Shown here: positions 44,207 to 53,649 of the stretch, one piece after another
Position numbering within the stretch: position 1 is the stretch's first letter
How the letters are laid out: each line of letters starts with the position of its first letter
Assembly: GCF_030766935.1 (NCBI RefSeq)
Contig: NZ_JASERL010000002.1
Location: forward strand, 682,001 to 746,000
Source: Streptomyces sp. KL109B
Lineage (GTDB): Bacteria; Actinomycetota; Actinomycetes; Streptomycetales; Streptomycetaceae
Reading direction: 5' to 3'
DNA: 64,000 bases
Position numbers and translations under genes: made by a program
Notes under the pieces: generated by a model
What the model was told of the DNA's origin: nothing
Seen by the model: only the letters and a program-made list of their open reading frames with translations
The model's database searches: none

Positions 44207-47200
44207 TTGCGTCACATCGACTCCACCACCAGATCGGGCCGCAGAAGCCGTAGGAGACGCGCGGCGTTACTCGCCGTGTCCGCGCTCGCCGCCGGCCTGC
44301 TGCCGCTGACCGGCACCGCGACGGCCTCCGCCGCCGACGACCCCGCCCCCACGCCCGTGGACCGCTTCGAGGGCGAGGTGCCCTTCGCGAATCAGCCCGC
44401 CGAGGGCATCTTCACCTGGGGCGGCGACACGGACGACCACCCGAAGCTCGAACTCAAGGAGCGCGCGGACGCCCCCGAGGGCGCCAAGGTCCTCGAAGGC
44501 GCCTACGACATCAGCGGCTACGGCGGCTTCAGCCACGACTACGCCGCCGACAAGCCCGCCCACGACTGGTCGGCGCACAAGGGCATCCGCTTCTGGTGGT
44601 ACGGCGACAACAGCGGCCGCAAGCTGAACTTCGAGCTCAAGGACGGCGGCGCGCACGGCGAGGCGTCCGAGCTGTGGACGACGTCGTTCACGGACGGCTG
44701 GACGGGCTGGAAGCAGGTCGAGATCCCGTTCACACAGTTCGAGTACCGCACGGACTACCAGCCGGTCGGCGGCATCGACCACGTCCTCGGCCTCGACAAG
44801 ATGTGGGGCTACGCCTTCACGCTCCCGGCCGGCGGCGGCAAGACCGACCAATTCGCCATGGATGGCGTGGAGTTGTACGGCAAGGCCGACCAGTCGCTGC
44901 GCGCGCAGGTGTCGACGGACGCGGCCGTGTACCCGGTGAAGGAGGGCGGTTCGGCGGCGGTGAAGCTCTCCGTCACCACCACCGGCAACGTACCGATCGA
45001 GGACCCCGTCACCATCGAGTACGCGACGCAGGGCGGCACCGCCGACGCCGGCAAGGACTACACCCCGGCCAGCGGCACGCTCACCTTCCCCGCGGGCACG
45101 GCCTCCGGCGCGTCCAAGACGGTCACGGTCGCCACGACCAGGGATTCCGTGAAGGCCGAGCCCGCCGAGACGGTCCCGCTGAAGCTGACCGTCACCGGCG
45201 CCAAGGCGCCCGCCGAGCCCCCGCAGGTCGTCATCGACGCGCACGGGCTGCCGTATCTCGACGCGAAGCTCCCGGTGAAGAAGCGGGTCGCCGACCTCGT
45301 CTCGCGCATGTCCCTTGAGGAGAAGGTCGGCCAGATGACCCAGGCCGAGCGCGCTGCCCTCAAGTCCCCCGGAGACATCGCCAGTTACAGCCTCGGCTCG
45401 CTGCTCTCCGGCGGCGGCTCGGTGCCGACACCGAACACGCCCGAGGCCTGGGCCAAGATGATCGACGGCTATCAACTGCGGGCGCAGGCAACGCGGTTCC
45501 AGATCCCGCTGCTCTACGGCGTGGACGCGGTGCACGGCCACAACAACGTCGTCGGCGCCACGATCATGCCGCACAACATCGGCATCGGCGCGACCCGCGA
45601 CCCCCAACTCGCCGAGCGGACAGGGGCGGTGACGGCCTCCGAGGTCCGCGCGACCGGCATTCCCTGGGACTTCGCCCCTTGCCTGTGCGTGTCGCGCGAC
45701 GAGCGGTGGGGACGTTCGTACGAGGCGTTCGGCGAGGACCCCGCCCTCGTCGAGTCCATGGAGACCGTCATCAAGGGCTTCCAGGGCCGCGCGAACGGCT
45801 CCGACCTGGACCGTAACGACAAGGTGCTGGCCACGGCGAAGCACTTCGTCGGCGACGGCGGCACCGAGTACGGCTCCTCGACCACCGGCTCGTACACCAT
45901 CGACCAGGGAATCACGAAGGTGACGAAGCAGGAGCTGGAGGCCGTGCACCTGGCGCCCTTCGGCGAGGCCGTGGACCGCGGCGTCGGCACGGTCATGCCG
46001 TCCTACTCCTCCCTCGACATCATCGGTGACGACGAGGGCCCGGTGAAGATGCACGCCAACGCGGCAATGATCAATGGGGAGTTGAAGGACAAGCTCGGCT
46101 TCGACGGCTTCGTGATCAGTGACTACGCGGGCATCGACCAGATCCCCGGCGACTACGCCTCCGACGTCCGTACGTCGATCAACGCGGGCCTCGACATGAT
46201 CATGGTGCCGAACGCCTACCCGGACTTCGTGAAGACCCTGCTCGCCGAGACGACCTCGGGCCGGGTCACTGAGGCGCGCGTGGACGACGCGGTCTCCCGC
46301 ATCCTCACGCAGAAGTTCAAGCTCGGCCTCTTCGAGAAGCCGTACGCCGACACGGCCAACAGCGACCGGATCGGCAGCGCCGAACACCGCGCGGTGGCGC
46401 GCGAGGCCGCGGCGAAGTCGCAGGTGCTCCTGAAGAACGACGGCGACGTGCTCCCGCTCAAGCCGTCCCAGAAGGTGTACGTCGCCGGGTCCAACGCCGA
46501 CGACATCGGCAACCAGACCGGCGGCTGGACCGTCTCCTGGCAGGGCTCGTCCGGGAACATCGTGCCCGGCACGACCGTCCTCCAGGCGATGAAGAAGGCG
46601 GCGCCCGGCGCGAAGGTCGACTACTCGAAGGACGCCTCGGCGCCCACCTCCGGGTACGACGTCGGTGTCGTGGTCGTCGGCGAGACCCCGTACGCGGAGG
46701 GCGTCGGCGACGTCGGCAACGGACACGACCTGTCCCTCTCGGCCGCCGACAAGGCCGCGGTGGACAAGGTGTGTTCCGCGATGAAGTGCGCGGTCCTCGT
46801 GGTGTCGGGACGGCCCCAGCTCATCGGTGACCAGCTCGGCGACATCGACGCGCTCGTCGCGTCCTGGCTGCCCGGCACGGAGGGCGACGGCGTCGCCGAC
46901 GTCCTCTACGGCAAGCGCCCCTTCACCGGCCAACTCCCGGTCACCTGGCCGAAGTCGGAGGCCCAGCTGCCCATCAACGTGGGCGACGCGTCGTACGATC
47001 CGCAGTTCCCGTACGGCTATGGGCTCACGACGAAGGCAAGCGCGAGCGGGGCCGGGGCCGGGGAGCGGGCCGCGGTGACGGAGGCGCGGCTCAAGGTCCA
47101 GTCGAAGGCGGGCGGCAAGGTGACGGCGGCGTGGGCGAAGCCCTTCGCCGAGGCCGAGCACCTGGCCCTCACCGGGGACTACAAGGGGGCGCTGAAGAAG

Positions 47201-47227
47201 CTGGCGGCGGCGTACAAGGCGGCATGA
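44207..47227 (+). CDS. Secreted multidomain GH3 beta-glucosidase
   Basis: The 1006-residue secreted glycosidase has a signal peptide with an Arg-rich n-region (GRRSRRRRAALLAVSALAAGLLPLTGTATASA), a carbohydrate-binding-like domain (about 50-225, VDRFEGEVPFAN...GIRFWWYGDNSGRKLNFELKDG) resembling CBM11, a Calx-beta-type domain (about 230-335, GTADAGKDYTPASGTLTFPAGTAS), and both GH3 domains. The catalytic nucleophile is Asp639 in FDGFVISDYAGIDQ; AKHFVGDGGTEYGSS lies before it. The C-terminal 50 residues add a charged tail. The TTG start has GGGAGG 5 nt upstream. Polysaccharide side-chain or cello-oligosaccharide hydrolysis is expected; no CebR box is seen at this gene. Confidence 0.92.
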   Translation: MRHIDSTTRSGRRSRRRRAALLAVSALAAGLLPLTGTATASAADDPAPTPVDRFEGEVPFANQPAEGIFTWGGDTDDHPKLELKERADAPEGAKVLEGAYDISGYGGFSHDYAADKPAHDWSAHKGIRFWWYGDNSGRKLNFELKDGGAHGEASELWTTSFTDGWTGWKQVEIPFTQFEYRTDYQPVGGIDHVLGLDKMWGYAFTLPAGGGKTDQFAMDGVELYGKADQSLRAQVSTDAAVYPVKEGGSAAVKLSVTTTGNVPIEDPVTIEYATQGGTADAGKDYTPASGTLTFPAGTASGASKTVTVATTRDSVKAEPAETVPLKLTVTGAKAPAEPPQVVIDAHGLPYLDAKLPVKKRVADLVSRMSLEEKVGQMTQAERAALKSPGDIASYSLGSLLSGGGSVPTPNTPEAWAKMIDGYQLRAQATRFQIPLLYGVDAVHGHNNVVGATIMPHNIGIGATRDPQLAERTGAVTASEVRATGIPWDFAPCLCVSRDERWGRSYEAFGEDPALVESMETVIKGFQGRANGSDLDRNDKVLATAKHFVGDGGTEYGSSTTGSYTIDQGITKVTKQELEAVHLAPFGEAVDRGVGTVMPSYSSLDIIGDDEGPVKMHANAAMINGELKDKLGFDGFVISDYAGIDQIPGDYASDVRTSINAGLDMIMVPNAYPDFVKTLLAETTSGRVTEARVDDAVSRILTQKFKLGLFEKPYADTANSDRIGSAEHRAVAREAAAKSQVLLKNDGDVLPLKPSQKVYVAGSNADDIGNQTGGWTVSWQGSSGNIVPGTTVLQAMKKAAPGAKVDYSKDASAPTSGYDVGVVVVGETPYAEGVGDVGNGHDLSLSAADKAAVDKVCSAMKCAVLVVSGRPQLIGDQLGDIDALVASWLPGTEGDGVADVLYGKRPFTGQLPVTWPKSEAQLPINVGDASYDPQFPYGYGLTTKASASGAGAGERAAVTEARLKVQSKAGGKVTAAWAKPFAEAEHLALTGDYKGALKKLAAAYKAA

Positions 47228-47361
47228 CGCGTCTTCGGAGGTGAGTCAACTGGTCGCGCGGGTCCGGGTATTGGCGTCGGTTTGCGACGGACGGGCCCGC
47301 GCGACACGCCGTCCACCCCGTGGCGGCCCACCTCACCCGAACGTGTGCCTACCATCGCGAC

Positions 47362-47883
47362 ATGGCCGCCCATATCCACATCGTCCGTGACACACCTCTG
47401 CGCGCCCCCGAGGCGTGGCGGCGGCTGACCGACTGGGAGCGGCACGGTGACACCGTGCCGCTCACGCGCGTCACGGTGTCGACTCCGCCGCCGGACGCGG
47501 CGGGGACGGTGTTCGTGGCGCGCACCGGTGTCGGCCGGTGCGGTTTCGACGACCCGATGGAGGTCGTCGCCTGGCAGCCGCCGCGGCGCTGCCGGATGGA
47601 GAAGCGGGGCCGGGTCGTCACCGGCTGGGCCGAGTTCGAGGTGCGGGGGCTCGGCGGCGGGGGCTCGCGCGTCGAGTGGCGCGAGGAACTCCGGGTACGC
47701 GGGGTGCCCCGCGCCGCGGACCGGGTGGTCGCGGCGGCGGGGCGGTGGGTGTTCGGGCGGGCGGTGGACGGGTTGTTGGCGGATGCCGACGCCGATACCG
47801 ATACCGATGCCGATGCCGATGCCGATACCGCGGATCCGGTCACCGATGAGGAGCGGCCGAGCGGGTCAGTTCCCGGGCAGTAG
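47362..47883 (+). CDS. SRPBCC (START-like) family protein with Asp-Ala/Thr repeat tail
   Basis: The 173-residue protein has a helix-grip lipid/ligand-binding fold: HIHIVRDTPLRAPEAWRRLTDWERHGDTVPLTRV, GFDDPMEVVAWQPPRRCRMEKRGRVVTGWAEFEV and AGRWVFGRAVDGLLA match polyketide-cyclase-like SRPBCC proteins. The C-terminus is an acidic low-complexity tail (DADADTDTDADADADT) encoded by GATGCC/GATACC hexamers. ATG 47362 gives the usual N-terminus. The last 18 bp overlap the 3' end of the convergent cellulase gene. Confidence 0.78.
   Translation: MAAHIHIVRDTPLRAPEAWRRLTDWERHGDTVPLTRVTVSTPPPDAAGTVFVARTGVGRCGFDDPMEVVAWQPPRRCRMEKRGRVVTGWAEFEVRGLGGGGSRVEWREELRVRGVPRAADRVVAAAGRWVFGRAVDGLLADADADTDTDADADADTADPVTDEERPSGSVPGQ
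47780..47833 (+). repeat. GATGCC/GATACC hexanucleotide repeat
   Basis: About nine consecutive hexamers encode the Asp-Ala/Asp-Thr tail of the SRPBCC protein; unit changes preserve frame. Confidence 0.85.
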
Positions 47884-49107
47884 CGGCGGGTTGGCGTATC
47901 TGGCCAGTTCCAGCGCCTGCTGCGGGAACCAGTCGCCCGCCTTCGGGTCGACCGTGCCGCGCTCCGGGTCCTGCGGGCCCTCGGTGCCGCGCAGGCACAG
48001 CCCGTCCGACTCCCCCGGCGTCTTGATCCACAGGCGGGCGTCCTGGAGGGGGTCACCGGTGCGCAGGGTGGGGCGGGCGCCGAGGCCGCGGTCCGGCGGA
48101 TTGCACCAGTCCTGGGCGTCGGTGTACTTGCCCGGGGGCGGGGTCCAGGGGCCCTGACCGTTGCGGCTGGAGTCGGTCACGAAGTGCGCCATGCGGTCGG
48201 CCGGGGTGTGCACGTTCGCCTCGATCCAGGCCTGGGCGTCGGCGCGCGGCGTCGACTGGTTCGGGCAGTCGCCGACGTCGCCGTGGGACTCCTCCACGTA
48301 CGCGATGCACGACGAAATGAGCTTGCCGTACCAGGAGTTGGCGTCGTCGGTCTGATAGTTGGAGGCGTTGGTGTAGAACCCGGCGGCCTTGTCGACGCCG
48401 CCCTTGATGAGGCGCGGCACGATGGAGTTGACGCTGTGCCAGGCGGGGTGGCCGGTGTCGAGGTAGACGCGGACGCCGGACAGCGGCTCAAGGTGGTCGA
48501 CGGCGTAATTGACCTCGTCGTACCGGGCGGCGGTCTTCGTCCCCTCGGCGTCGTCCTGACCGCAGTCGGCCGGGAGCAGGGCGAGCGCGTCGGGTTCGAG
48601 GACGACCATGGCGTCGACGTCGCGGGCGCCGATGCCGCGGGCGACGGCGTCGATCCAGGCCTGGTACTCGGCGGTGTTGGCGGCGCCGCCTGCCGAGTAG
48701 TTGGAGCAGTCGCGGCCTGGGATGTTGTAGAGCGCGAACACGGGGACGGCGTCGCGGCGGTCGGCGTCCACCACGACGTCCCGCGTGAGCTTCTCCACCT
48801 CCGCCGGCGTCTGGTCACCGAACCAGACGGCCTGCGGCGTGGCGACCATCGCGGCGACGCGGGCGGCGTCCCGGTACTGGCCCCCCTTGACGAGCCCCGC
48901 GACCTGGCGGACGGCGTCGGGATTGGGCTCGGGGGTGTAGAGCCTGGGCCCGCGCCCGGCGGTTTCTGTCGCTGCGACGGCACCCGTCGGCTTCTCGTGC
49001 TCGGCACCGATGGCGTGCGGCGCGCCGGTGAGCATCCCGGCGCACACGAGGGCGAGTGCGGCGATCGCTGTACGGGGCTGTGGAGCGCGTCTGAAAGGTC
49101 TTCGCAC
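47866..49107 (-). CDS. Secreted GH6 cellulase (endoglucanase/cellobiohydrolase)
   Basis: The 413-residue secreted enzyme has a signal peptide (RRPFRRAPQPRTAIAALALVCAGMLTGAPHAIG) and one GH6 domain with no binding module. Key residues are Asp133 in YNIPGRDCSNYSAGG and the catalytic acid Asp173 in VVLEPDALALLPADC. YLDTGHPAWHSV, GFYTNASNYQ and the C-terminal WIKTPGESDGLC match the family. GTG 49107 follows GGGAG by 5 nt. A 13-of-14 match to the CebR box lies 75 bp upstream, so repression relieved by cello-oligosaccharides is expected. Confidence 0.94.
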   Translation of the reverse strand: MRRPFRRAPQPRTAIAALALVCAGMLTGAPHAIGAEHEKPTGAVAATETAGRGPRLYTPEPNPDAVRQVAGLVKGGQYRDAARVAAMVATPQAVWFGDQTPAEVEKLTRDVVVDADRRDAVPVFALYNIPGRDCSNYSAGGAANTAEYQAWIDAVARGIGARDVDAMVVLEPDALALLPADCGQDDAEGTKTAARYDEVNYAVDHLEPLSGVRVYLDTGHPAWHSVNSIVPRLIKGGVDKAAGFYTNASNYQTDDANSWYGKLISSCIAYVEESHGDVGDCPNQSTPRADAQAWIEANVHTPADRMAHFVTDSSRNGQGPWTPPPGKYTDAQDWCNPPDRGLGARPTLRTGDPLQDARLWIKTPGESDGLCLRGTEGPQDPERGTVDPKAGDWFPQQALELARYANPPLLPGN

Positions 49108-49181
49108 GGTGACTCCCGGGGGTCCGGTCGGTCGGACAGGGGCGGCGGATCGGCCTTGCGGAGCGCCCCCACACAACGGCG

Positions 49182-49195
49182 CGGGAGCGCTCCCA
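49182..49195 (-). promoter_or_regulatory. CebR-like operator upstream of the GH6 gene
   Basis: CGGGAGCGCTCCCA matches the CebR consensus TGGGAGCGCTCCCA at 13 of 14 positions, in the correct location for control of the cellulase gene. Confidence 0.82.
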
Positions 49196-49243
49196 CAGCC
49201 TCGGGGGCCTCCCCCGCGCCGTCAAGTACGGTGCACGCGCCTC

Positions 49244-49288
49244 TTGTTGGTGTTGGTATTGATGTTGATGCTGGTGTTGATGTTGGTG
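49244..49288. repeat. AT-richer TTGGTG/TTGATG hexamer repeat
   Basis: About seven consecutive hexamers of TTGRTG type, strikingly lower in GC than the surroundings, lie between the divergent GH6 and acetyltransferase genes and upstream of the CebR box. Confidence 0.88.
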
Positions 49289-49356
49289 GGCAGCCGAGCG
49301 GCTGAGCGGCCGCGCAAGTCTTGATGCCTGCCGAGCCCGCTGATTGGCTGGTCCGC

Positions 49357-49896
49357 ATGACTGACCTCGGCCCCGTCGCCTGGCCGCCCGCACCGATCAG
49401 GACCGCGAGGCTCGTGCTCCGCGGGCCAGAGGCCCGGGACCGTGCGACGTTCATCGAGTTGCTGGCATCGCCGGATGTGCACCGCTACCTCGGTGGACCG
49501 CGCCCGCGTAACGAACTTGAGCGCGGGCTGCCCGAAGTGCCCGAGCGGTGGCCCGGAAGCTTCGTCGTCGAACTCGACGGGGCGATGATCGGTCACATTC
49601 TGCTGAGGAGAGCATCGGAGCACCATCGCCCGGCTGCCGCGGGAAAGGCCGATCTCGGCTACCTGTTCCTGCCGCGGGCGTGGGGATTCGGGTATGCCGC
49701 CGAATCGTGCGCGGCGGCACTGGACTGGCTCGACGGCGTCCTTCCCGGTGAGCCGGTGGTGCTCGCCACACAGACCGCCAACGTCGGTTCGATGCGCCTC
49801 GCGGCGAAGCTGGGATTCGTGGAAGTGGAGCGGTTCCGGGCCTGGGACGCCGACCAGTGGCTCGGCCTGCGGGCACCGGCGGTGCGCTCCGCTTGA
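49357..49896 (+). CDS. RimJ/RimL-type GNAT acetyltransferase
   Basis: The 179-residue protein starts MTDLGPVAWPPAPIRTARLVLRGPEARD, a typical RimL-family opening. It has FVVELDGAMIGHILL, the acetyl-CoA region LGYLFLPRAWGFGYAAESCAAALDWL and ATQTANVGSMRLAAKLGFVEVERF. Substrate unknown. ATG 49357 is chosen by family resemblance; ATG 49324 and TTG 49321 are in frame, and none has a good Shine-Dalgarno sequence. Confidence 0.83.
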   Translation: MTDLGPVAWPPAPIRTARLVLRGPEARDRATFIELLASPDVHRYLGGPRPRNELERGLPEVPERWPGSFVVELDGAMIGHILLRRASEHHRPAAAGKADLGYLFLPRAWGFGYAAESCAAALDWLDGVLPGEPVVLATQTANVGSMRLAAKLGFVEVERFRAWDADQWLGLRAPAVRSA

Positions 49897-49923
49897 GGTG
49901 GCGCTCGGCGGACGGGGTGACGG

Positions 49924-50532
49924 TCACGCAGGGGCGCCGAGCGGTGGGTGGTCGGGTACGCGGGGCTTGTACTCGACCAGTTGGATGCGGCCGTCGAAGG
50001 TGCGGTGGTCGGTCATTTCGAGGGCGACGTCCGGATAGCCGTCGTAGATGCGCTCCTCGCCCGTGGCCCCGGTGATCACCGGGAACATCACGACCCGGAA
50101 GCGGTCGACGAGTCCGGCCCGCAGCAGGGACCGGCACAGGCTGAGGCTGCCGATCGTGCTGAGGAGCCCCGAGCCGCCGCTCGACTTCATGGCGCGGACC
50201 GTCTCGACGGCGTCGTCGCGGACGAGCGTGGAGTTGGGCCACGTCAGCGGGTCCTTGAGCGAGGAGGAGAACACCACCTTGGGCGCTTGCGTGAGTCCGT
50301 CGACGGACGCCTCTTCCTCGGGCCTGAACTCGTCCTGGCCAGGCGGGACCTCGCCTGCGGCGAAGCTCGACATCAGGCGGTAGGTGTTCGCTCCCATCAG
50401 GTGGGTGGCCGCGGGCTGCTCTTCGAGCCATGCGAGGTACTCCGGGCCTTCGAGGCCCCAGAAGCCGGGCCAGCCCTCGCCCGAGGCGTAGCCGTCGAGG
50501 GAGGTGATGAAGTCGACGAGAAGCTCTGGCAT
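49924..50532 (-). CDS. DHFR/RibD-C family reductase
   Basis: The 202-residue protein has the RibD C-terminal/dihydrofolate-reductase fold: LLVDFITSLDGYASGEGWPGFWG, THLMGANTYRLMSSF, KVVFSSSLKDPLTWPNSTLV and SGLLSTIGSLSLCRSLLRAGLVDRFRVVMFPVITGATG correspond to YwjB/YyaP-type proteins. The natural substrate of this group is not known. ATG 50532 has AAGG 9 nt upstream. It converges with the GNAT gene, and its upstream region is filled by dispersed repeats. Confidence 0.85.
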   Translation of the reverse strand: MPELLVDFITSLDGYASGEGWPGFWGLEGPEYLAWLEEQPAATHLMGANTYRLMSSFAAGEVPPGQDEFRPEEEASVDGLTQAPKVVFSSSLKDPLTWPNSTLVRDDAVETVRAMKSSGGSGLLSTIGSLSLCRSLLRAGLVDRFRVVMFPVITGATGEERIYDGYPDVALEMTDHRTFDGRIQLVEYKPRVPDHPPLGAPA

Positions 50533-50612
50533 GGCGGTGGCCTTTCCGTGGGGTGTCATGAGCTTGGACCGGCTGAGAGCGGCGAACTCATCGACCGGTG
50601 TCCGTTCCCACG

Positions 50613-50769
50613 CCGCGGGGCTCCGCCCCGGACCCCGCGCCTCAAGCGCCGGCGGGGCTGGAAAAGACATGGGGCTCCGCCCCGGGCCCCGCGCCTCAAA
50701 TGTCGGCGGGGCTCCAAAAGATATGGGGCTCTGCCCCATACCCCGCGGGCTATCGTCCGACGGCGGGGC
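50613..50769. repeat. Three copies of a dispersed GC-rich palindromic repeat
   Basis: Three copies of GCGGGGCTCCGCCCCGGACC-type palindromes followed by CCGCGCCTCAAGCGCCGGCGGGGCT-type arms lie in the interval between the DHFR-like and XdhC genes, which holds no gene. The same unit recurs twice in opposite orientation at 60753-60848. Confidence 0.85.
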
Positions 50770-50830
50770 TTGATCTGGTCACCCGTCGCTGGAGCTCGAC
50801 TGGCTCACCCTCCGCAAGGGCTTGATCGCC

Positions 50831-51985
50831 TCACGCCACCACCCCGATCCGCCGCGCCACCCCCGGCTCATGGTGGATCGGCGTGTGCGCGCCCGTCAGG
50901 GACACCCCCGTGCCGCCCCGCCGGTTCGCCACGATCTCCGAGGCGATGGAGAGCGCCACCTCCTCCGGCGTACGGGCGCCCAGGTCGAGGCCGATCGGGG
51001 AGCGGAGGCGGGCCAACTCCAGGTCTGTTACGCCGACTTCGCGCAGGCGCTCGTTACGGTCCAGGTGGGTGCGGCGTGAGCCCATGGCGCCCACGTAGGC
51101 GACCGGGAGGCGCAGCGCGAGCTGGAGCAATGGCACGTCGAACTTGGCGTCGTGGGTGAGGACGCACAGGACCGTGCGGCCGTCGAGCTCGGGCTCCACG
51201 CGCTCCAGGTACTTGTGCGGCCACTCGACCAGCACCTCGTCCGCCTCGGGGAACCGCGCCGCCGTCGCGAACACCGGCCGCGCGTCGCACACCGTGACCC
51301 GGTAGCCGAGGAATTTGCCCATCCGTACCAGCGCCGACGCGAAGTCGATCGCGCCGAATACGATCATCCGCGGCGGCGGGACCGACGACTCGACCAGCAC
51401 CGTGAGCGGCGCGCCGCAGCGCGAGCCCGCCTCTCCGATCTCCAACGTCCCCGTACGCCCCGCGTCGAGGAAGGCCGCCGCCTCCCCCGCCACGGTGCGG
51501 TCCAGCTCCGGGTGGCCCCCGAACCCGCCTTCGTACGAGCCGTCGGGGCGCACGAGCACCGCCCGCCCCATCAGGTCCGCGGGCCCGGACACGATCCGCG
51601 CCAGCGCCGCCGCCTCCCCCGTCGCGGCGGCGCCGAGCGCGGTCGCGAGCACGCTGCGTACAGCCGTATCAGACGCCCGTACAGGAGTGACCAGGATGTC
51701 GATGACGCCGCCGCACGTGAGGCCCACGGCGAAGGCGTCGTCGTCGCTGTACCCAAAGCGCTCCAGCACGGACTCCCCGGATTCCAGGGCCTGCCCGCAC
51801 AGTTCGTAGACCGCGCCCTCCACACATCCGCCGGAGACCGAGCCGATCGCGACGCCCTCGCGGTCGACGGCGAGCGCCGCGCCCGGCTGCCGGGGCGCGC
51901 TGCCGCCGACGGCCACCACGGTGGCCACGGCGAAGTCGCGTCCCTGCTCGACCCACCGGTGCAACTCTTCGGCGATGTCCAGCAT
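50831..51985 (-). CDS. xdhC: XdhC/CoxI family molybdenum-cofactor chaperone
   Basis: The 384-residue protein binds and matures Moco for insertion into xanthine dehydrogenase. The N-terminal XdhC domain shows VATVVAVGGSAPRQPGAALAV, GSVSGGCVEGAVYE and GLTCGGVIDILV (with a conserved cysteine). The C-terminal Rossmann domain shows MIVFGAIDFASALVRMGKFLGYRVTVCDARPVF and AYVGAMGSRRTHLDR. It is the last gene of the xdh operon, 45 bp after the purine permease. GTG/ATG choice is clear: ATG 51985. Confidence 0.92.
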   Translation of the reverse strand: MLDIAEELHRWVEQGRDFAVATVVAVGGSAPRQPGAALAVDREGVAIGSVSGGCVEGAVYELCGQALESGESVLERFGYSDDDAFAVGLTCGGVIDILVTPVRASDTAVRSVLATALGAAATGEAAALARIVSGPADLMGRAVLVRPDGSYEGGFGGHPELDRTVAGEAAAFLDAGRTGTLEIGEAGSRCGAPLTVLVESSVPPPRMIVFGAIDFASALVRMGKFLGYRVTVCDARPVFATAARFPEADEVLVEWPHKYLERVEPELDGRTVLCVLTHDAKFDVPLLQLALRLPVAYVGAMGSRRTHLDRNERLREVGVTDLELARLRSPIGLDLGARTPEEVALSIASEIVANRRGGTGVSLTGAHTPIHHEPGVARRIGVVA

Positions 51986-52030
51986 GTCTCGGTCTCCTTA
52001 ACGGTTCAGGGAACGGTCCGGCCGGCAGGG

Positions 52031-53482
52031 CTACTTGACGCCCATCCAGCTCTCGATCGGGTGCAGGCCGAAGTACACGAGGAACACCAGCGTCAGCACC
52101 CACATGAACGCGCCGACCTCGCGGAACTTCCCCTGCGCCGCCTTGATCGCCGCGTAGGCGATGACGCCCGCGCCGACACCGGCCGTGATCGAGTACGTGA
52201 ACGGCATCAGCGCCACGGTCAGGAACACCGGCACCGCCACGGCCCGGTCGGACCAGTCGACGTGCCGCGCGTTCTGCATCATCATCGCGCCGATGACGAC
52301 GAGCGCGGCGGCCGCCACCTGCCCCGGCACGATCTGCGCGAGCGGCGTGAAGAACAGGCCGAGGGCGAAGAGGAAGCCGGTCACCACCGACGAGAGGCCC
52401 GTGCGCGCCCCCTCGCCGACGCCCGTCGCGGACTCGATGAAGACGGTCTGGCCCGACGCGCCCGCCACACCGCCGATCGCGCCGCCCGCGCCGTCGATGA
52501 ACAGCGCCTTGGACAGGCCTGGCATGCGGCCCTTGTCGTCGGCCAGCTTGGCTTCCGTGCCGACACCGATGATCGTGGCCATCGCGTCGAAGAAGCCCGC
52601 CAGGACGAGCGTGAAGACGATCATGCCGACCGTCATCCCGCCGATGGAGTCCCAGCCGCCGAACTCGACATGGCCGAAGAGCGAGAAGTCGGGCATCGAC
52701 ACCGCGCTGCCGGTCAGCTCGGGCGGGCTGCCGCCCCACACCTTCGGGCTGAGGTCGAAGACCGCGTTGACGATGACCGCGAGGATCGTGCCGACGACGA
52801 TGCCGATGAGGATCGCGCCGGGGATGTTGCGGGCCTGGAGCATGAAGATCAGGAGGAGGGTGACGGCGAAGAGCAGGACCGGCCAGCCCTTCAGCTGTCC
52901 GCCCGTGCCCAGCGTCACCGGGTCGCCCTTGCCGACGAACCCGGCGTTGACCAGGCCGATCAGCGCGATGAACATGCCGATGCCGATGGTGATGCCGTGC
53001 TTCAGGGCCAGCGGGATCGCGTTCATGATGATCTCGCGCAGCCCGGTGACGACGAGCAGCACGATCACCACGCCGTACATCACACACATGCCCATGGCCT
53101 GCGGCCACGTCATGTTGGGCGCGACCTGCGTGGCGAGCACGCCGGACACGGACAGGCCCGCGGCGAGCGCCAGCGGCACCTTGCCGAGGAAGCCCATAAG
53201 GAGGGTGCAGACGGCGGCGGCGAGCGCGGTCGCGGTGATCAGGCCCGCGTGGCTGAGCTTGTTGCCCGCGGCGTCGGGGCCGCCGAGCAGCAGGGGGTTG
53301 AGCAGGAGGATGTAACACATCGCCATGAAGGTGGTGATGCCGCCGCGCACCTCGCGCGCGAACGTCGATCCTCTGTCGGATATGTGGAAGTAACGGTCGA
53401 GCCAAGACCTGCCGGCCGGCTGACGCGAGCCCTCGCCCGCGTCGTCGGCGGTGGTCTTCGGCTCCACGGACTGCTGGGCCAT
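52031..53482 (-). CDS. AzgA-type adenine/guanine/hypoxanthine permease
   Basis: The 483-residue polytopic protein of the NCS2 AzgA-like group imports purine bases. Marks are LDRYFHISDRGSTFAREVRGGITTFMAMCYILLLNP at the N-terminus, GVLATQVAPNMTWPQAMG, FDAMATIIGVGTEA and ASGQTVFIESATGVGEGARTGLSSVVTGFLF. ATG 53482 has GAGG 4 nt upstream; ATG 53506 is a possible earlier start. Located within the xanthine dehydrogenase operon, it presumably supplies hypoxanthine or guanine-derived substrate. Confidence 0.92.
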   Translation of the reverse strand: MAQQSVEPKTTADDAGEGSRQPAGRSWLDRYFHISDRGSTFAREVRGGITTFMAMCYILLLNPLLLGGPDAAGNKLSHAGLITATALAAAVCTLLMGFLGKVPLALAAGLSVSGVLATQVAPNMTWPQAMGMCVMYGVVIVLLVVTGLREIIMNAIPLALKHGITIGIGMFIALIGLVNAGFVGKGDPVTLGTGGQLKGWPVLLFAVTLLLIFMLQARNIPGAILIGIVVGTILAVIVNAVFDLSPKVWGGSPPELTGSAVSMPDFSLFGHVEFGGWDSIGGMTVGMIVFTLVLAGFFDAMATIIGVGTEAKLADDKGRMPGLSKALFIDGAGGAIGGVAGASGQTVFIESATGVGEGARTGLSSVVTGFLFALGLFFTPLAQIVPGQVAAAALVVIGAMMMQNARHVDWSDRAVAVPVFLTVALMPFTYSITAGVGAGVIAYAAIKAAQGKFREVGAFMWVLTLVFLVYFGLHPIESWMGVK

Positions 53483-53649
53483 GGTGCCTCGTTTCCCAAG
53501 GTTCATAGGGGCACCCGTGAACTCGTCGGCGACGCACGGGTTTTGGGACGGAGCTGCACGACCCGGGGGACGGCCCGAGACGCAGTTGGTACGGGGCGGG
53601 GTGCCGGCCACTCCCAAGGGACCAGCCGGCACCCCGCGGGGAGGCGGGA

